Below, one piece after another: positions 5,104 through 6,622 of a stretch of 6,622 nucleotides of DNA. The stretch comes from Clostridia bacterium (lineage in GTDB: Bacteria; Bacillota; Clostridia; Christensenellales; Aristaeellaceae), in assembly GCA_016296675.1 (NCBI GenBank), contig JAEDIV010000141.1, positions 1-6,622 of the forward strand, written 5' to 3'. A model generated the notes under the pieces. The model was not told the DNA's origin. It ran no database searches and was given only the letters and a program-made list of their open reading frames with translations. Each line of letters opens with the position of its first letter. Position 1 is the first letter of the stretch. The translations under genes and the position numbers were made by a program.

Positions 5104-6063
5104 ATGAACGCGATTTGCTTTCCTGAGAAGCTTTCTCTGGGCCTTTTTCCAACGCCCGTTCATGAATTAAAAAACATTTCAAATGAACTCGGCGCGCAGA
5201 TTTATATAAAGCGCGACGATATGACAGGCATAGGCCTTGGCGGAAACAAGGTAAGAAAACTGGAATATCTTTTGTATGACGCAAAGGAAAAGGGCGCCAG
5301 AATCGTGTTCACCACCGGAGGCGCCCAGTCCAACCATGCCATGCTCACGGCGGCCGCCGCCAACAAAATCGGAATGACGCCCATACTGATTCTCAAAAAG
5401 AAGGGCGTGACCGAGAAAAAGGGCAATCAGCTTCTGGAAAGTGTGATGGGCACGGAAGTGAGATTCATGGACACCAATTCCTATGATGACATTTATGTGG
5501 AAATGGACAAAGTGGGCAGCGCTTCAGGAATGCCCTACTATAAAATTCCCTGCGGCGGCTCCAATGCGCTGGGAACGGTCGGCTATGTGGACTGCGTAAG
5601 GGAAATGCGCGATCAGGGCTATATGTTCGATCATATCATCTGCGCGGAAGGCAGCGGCGGCACAATGGCAGGCCTTGCGCTGGGCGCAAAGCTGTTTATG
5701 CCCGATTGCCGCGTGACCGGCATGATGGTGGACACCGATCCCTTTGACGAAATCACCGTGCGCCTGATGAAAGAAGCAGCGAAAATTCTGAACGCGGATA
5801 TCGAAATCAAAAGATCCGATTTTGACCTGATCGACATGTGCGGCCCGGGCTACGCCATCGCAAGCGAAGAAGGAAACAAAGCAGTTTCCATGATGGCGGA
5901 AAAGGAAGGCATCTTCCTCGATCCCGTCTATACCGGAAAAGCGTTTGCGGGCCTTATTCAGATGGCAAAAGAAGGAAAATTCAAAAAGGATGAAAAAATC
6001 CTTTTCCTCCATTCGGGCGGTGCCGGCGGACTTTTTGCTATCGACATGGAAGACGGAAAATAA
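5104..6063 (+). CDS. PLP-dependent D-cysteine desulfhydrase family protein
   Basis: A 319-residue fold-type II PLP enzyme of the D-cysteine desulfhydrase/ACC deaminase family. The best-known reaction is D-cysteine to pyruvate, ammonia and sulfide in the cytoplasm. Visible: FPTPVHEL (15-22); IKRDDMTGIGLGGNKVRKLE (35-54) with the PLP-binding Lys49; GGAQSNHAM (72-80) with Ser76 and Asn77; the phosphate-binding loop GSGGTMAG (183-190); DPVYTGKA (273-280); and FLHSGGAGGLFA (301-312). QSNH followed by an alanine-rich helix fits the desulfhydrase side; true ACC deaminases usually read QSNQ. The substrate remains open, since the family also includes an L-cysteate sulfo-lyase (CuyA). The C-terminal HSGGAGG differs from the commoner HTGG-x-P form. 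AAGGAG at 5091-5096, seven bases before ATG, fixes the start. It has its own strong promoter and probably shares a transcript with the GrpB-family gene 27 bases downstream. Confidence 0.9.
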   Translation: MNAICFPEKLSLGLFPTPVHELKNISNELGAQIYIKRDDMTGIGLGGNKVRKLEYLLYDAKEKGARIVFTTGGAQSNHAMLTAAAANKIGMTPILILKKKGVTEKKGNQLLESVMGTEVRFMDTNSYDDIYVEMDKVGSASGMPYYKIPCGGSNALGTVGYVDCVREMRDQGYMFDHIICAEGSGGTMAGLALGAKLFMPDCRVTGMMVDTDPFDEITVRLMKEAAKILNADIEIKRSDFDLIDMCGPGYAIASEEGNKAVSMMAEKEGIFLDPVYTGKAFAGLIQMAKEGKFKKDEKILFLHSGGAGGLFAIDMEDGK

Positions 6064-6090
6064 AGAAAATGTCCGATAAAAAGGAGCAGT

Positions 6091-6622
6091 ATGCCTAAGA
6101 AACTTTCAGAAATGACGCTTGAAGAACTCTGGTGTCTTTTCCCCGTCATTCTTACAAAGCCCAATCCTGAATGGAAAGCATGGTATACTGAGGAGAGTGA
6201 AATCCTGCTTTCCATTCTTCCATCCTCCTTCGTTTACGCCCTTCATCATATAGGGAGCACCGCCGTCAATGGCATCTGGGCCAAGCCCACCATTGACATG
6301 CTGCTTGAAATCGAAGACGGCGTTATGATGCGTGATCTTATTGATCCAATAAAAAACGCGGGCTATATCCTGATGTCTCAAAGTGAAAACCGCCTTTCAT
6401 TCAATAAAGGCTATACAGAAACCGGCTTTGCCGAGCGTGTGTTTCATCTGCATGTCAGAAGGAAGGGAGACAACGCGGAACTTTATTTCCGTGACTATCT
6501 GAATGTGCATCCGGACAAGGCAAAGGAATATGAGAAAATGAAACTCTCCCTTTGGAAAAACTACGAGCACGACCGCGATGGATATACCAATCGGAAATCA
6601 GACATGGTCACCCGATTTACGC
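6091..6622 (+). CDS. GrpB family protein (nucleotidyltransferase fold), C-terminus cut by window end
   Basis: The frame is open from the ATG at 6091 to the window edge, giving 177 residues without a stop; the rest lies outside. It matches the GrpB (UPF0157) family, which has a nucleotidyltransferase-like fold, but the biochemical role of stand-alone members is not well established. Landmarks: HHIGSTAVNGIWAKPTIDM (52-70), holding the Gly55-Ser56 pair and Asp69; NKGYTETGFAERVFHLHVR (105-123); GDNAELYFRDYLNVHP (126-141); and DRDGYTNRKSDMV (161-173). Little is probably missing, since the family usually ends soon after the YT-x2-K-S segment. AAGGAG (6081-6086) lies only four bases before ATG, slightly tight; an in-frame ATG at 6112 is possible but has no ribosome binding site. 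It follows the desulfhydrase-family gene by 27 bases and is likely cotranscribed, without an obvious functional link. Confidence 0.9.
   Translation, partial: MPKKLSEMTLEELWCLFPVILTKPNPEWKAWYTEESEILLSILPSSFVYALHHIGSTAVNGIWAKPTIDMLLEIEDGVMMRDLIDPIKNAGYILMSQSENRLSFNKGYTETGFAERVFHLHVRRKGDNAELYFRDYLNVHPDKAKEYEKMKLSLWKNYEHDRDGYTNRKSDMVTRFT

Overview
The window reads as an ordinary metabolic stretch of a Gram-positive anaerobe, most likely a gut-type clostridium (Clostridia, Bacillota). This is an inference from strong AAGGAG-type ribosome binding sites, near-consensus sigma-A promoters with 17-base spacers, roughly balanced base composition, and the gene families present (Gram-positive-type NagA, a ferredoxin-type aldo/keto reductase, a D-cysteine desulfhydrase-like enzyme, GrpB). 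No species can be named from the sequence. There are seven protein genes, the last one cut by the window edge, and no RNA genes, CRISPR array or intact insertion sequence.

Layout. Positions 1-100 carry no gene, only two tandem hairpins that probably end transcription. On the minus strand, nagA (1867-701) is followed 45 bases later by a small flavin reductase-like gene (655-101). A 179-base divergent promoter region separates nagA from a NagB-family gene on the plus strand (2047-2811). Together NagA and the NagB-like protein would turn N-acetylglucosamine 6-phosphate into acetate, ammonia and fructose 6-phosphate; no transporter or kinase for the amino sugar is in view.

The gap between the NagB-family gene and the next, convergent gene is filled almost exactly by a 189-base nested inverted-repeat element (2818-3006). 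It looks like a non-coding miniature transposon or interspersed repeat, with a 73-base long hairpin inside it, and it may also act as a terminator on both strands.

Two aldo/keto reductase genes form a tight minus-strand operon: the upstream one (4954-3947) carries a C-terminal eight-cysteine iron-sulfur region, and the downstream one (3933-3019) is YdhF-like. A second divergent promoter region (4955-5103), with a perfect 12-base palindrome, drives this operon to the left and a PLP-dependent D-cysteine desulfhydrase-family gene (5104-6063) to the right. A GrpB-family gene starts 27 bases after it and runs off the right edge.

I found no convincing novel multi-gene system. The items most worth checking are the nested repeat between the convergent genes, the altered active-site acid in the NagB-family protein, and the double cysteine motif of the iron-sulfur aldo/keto reductase.
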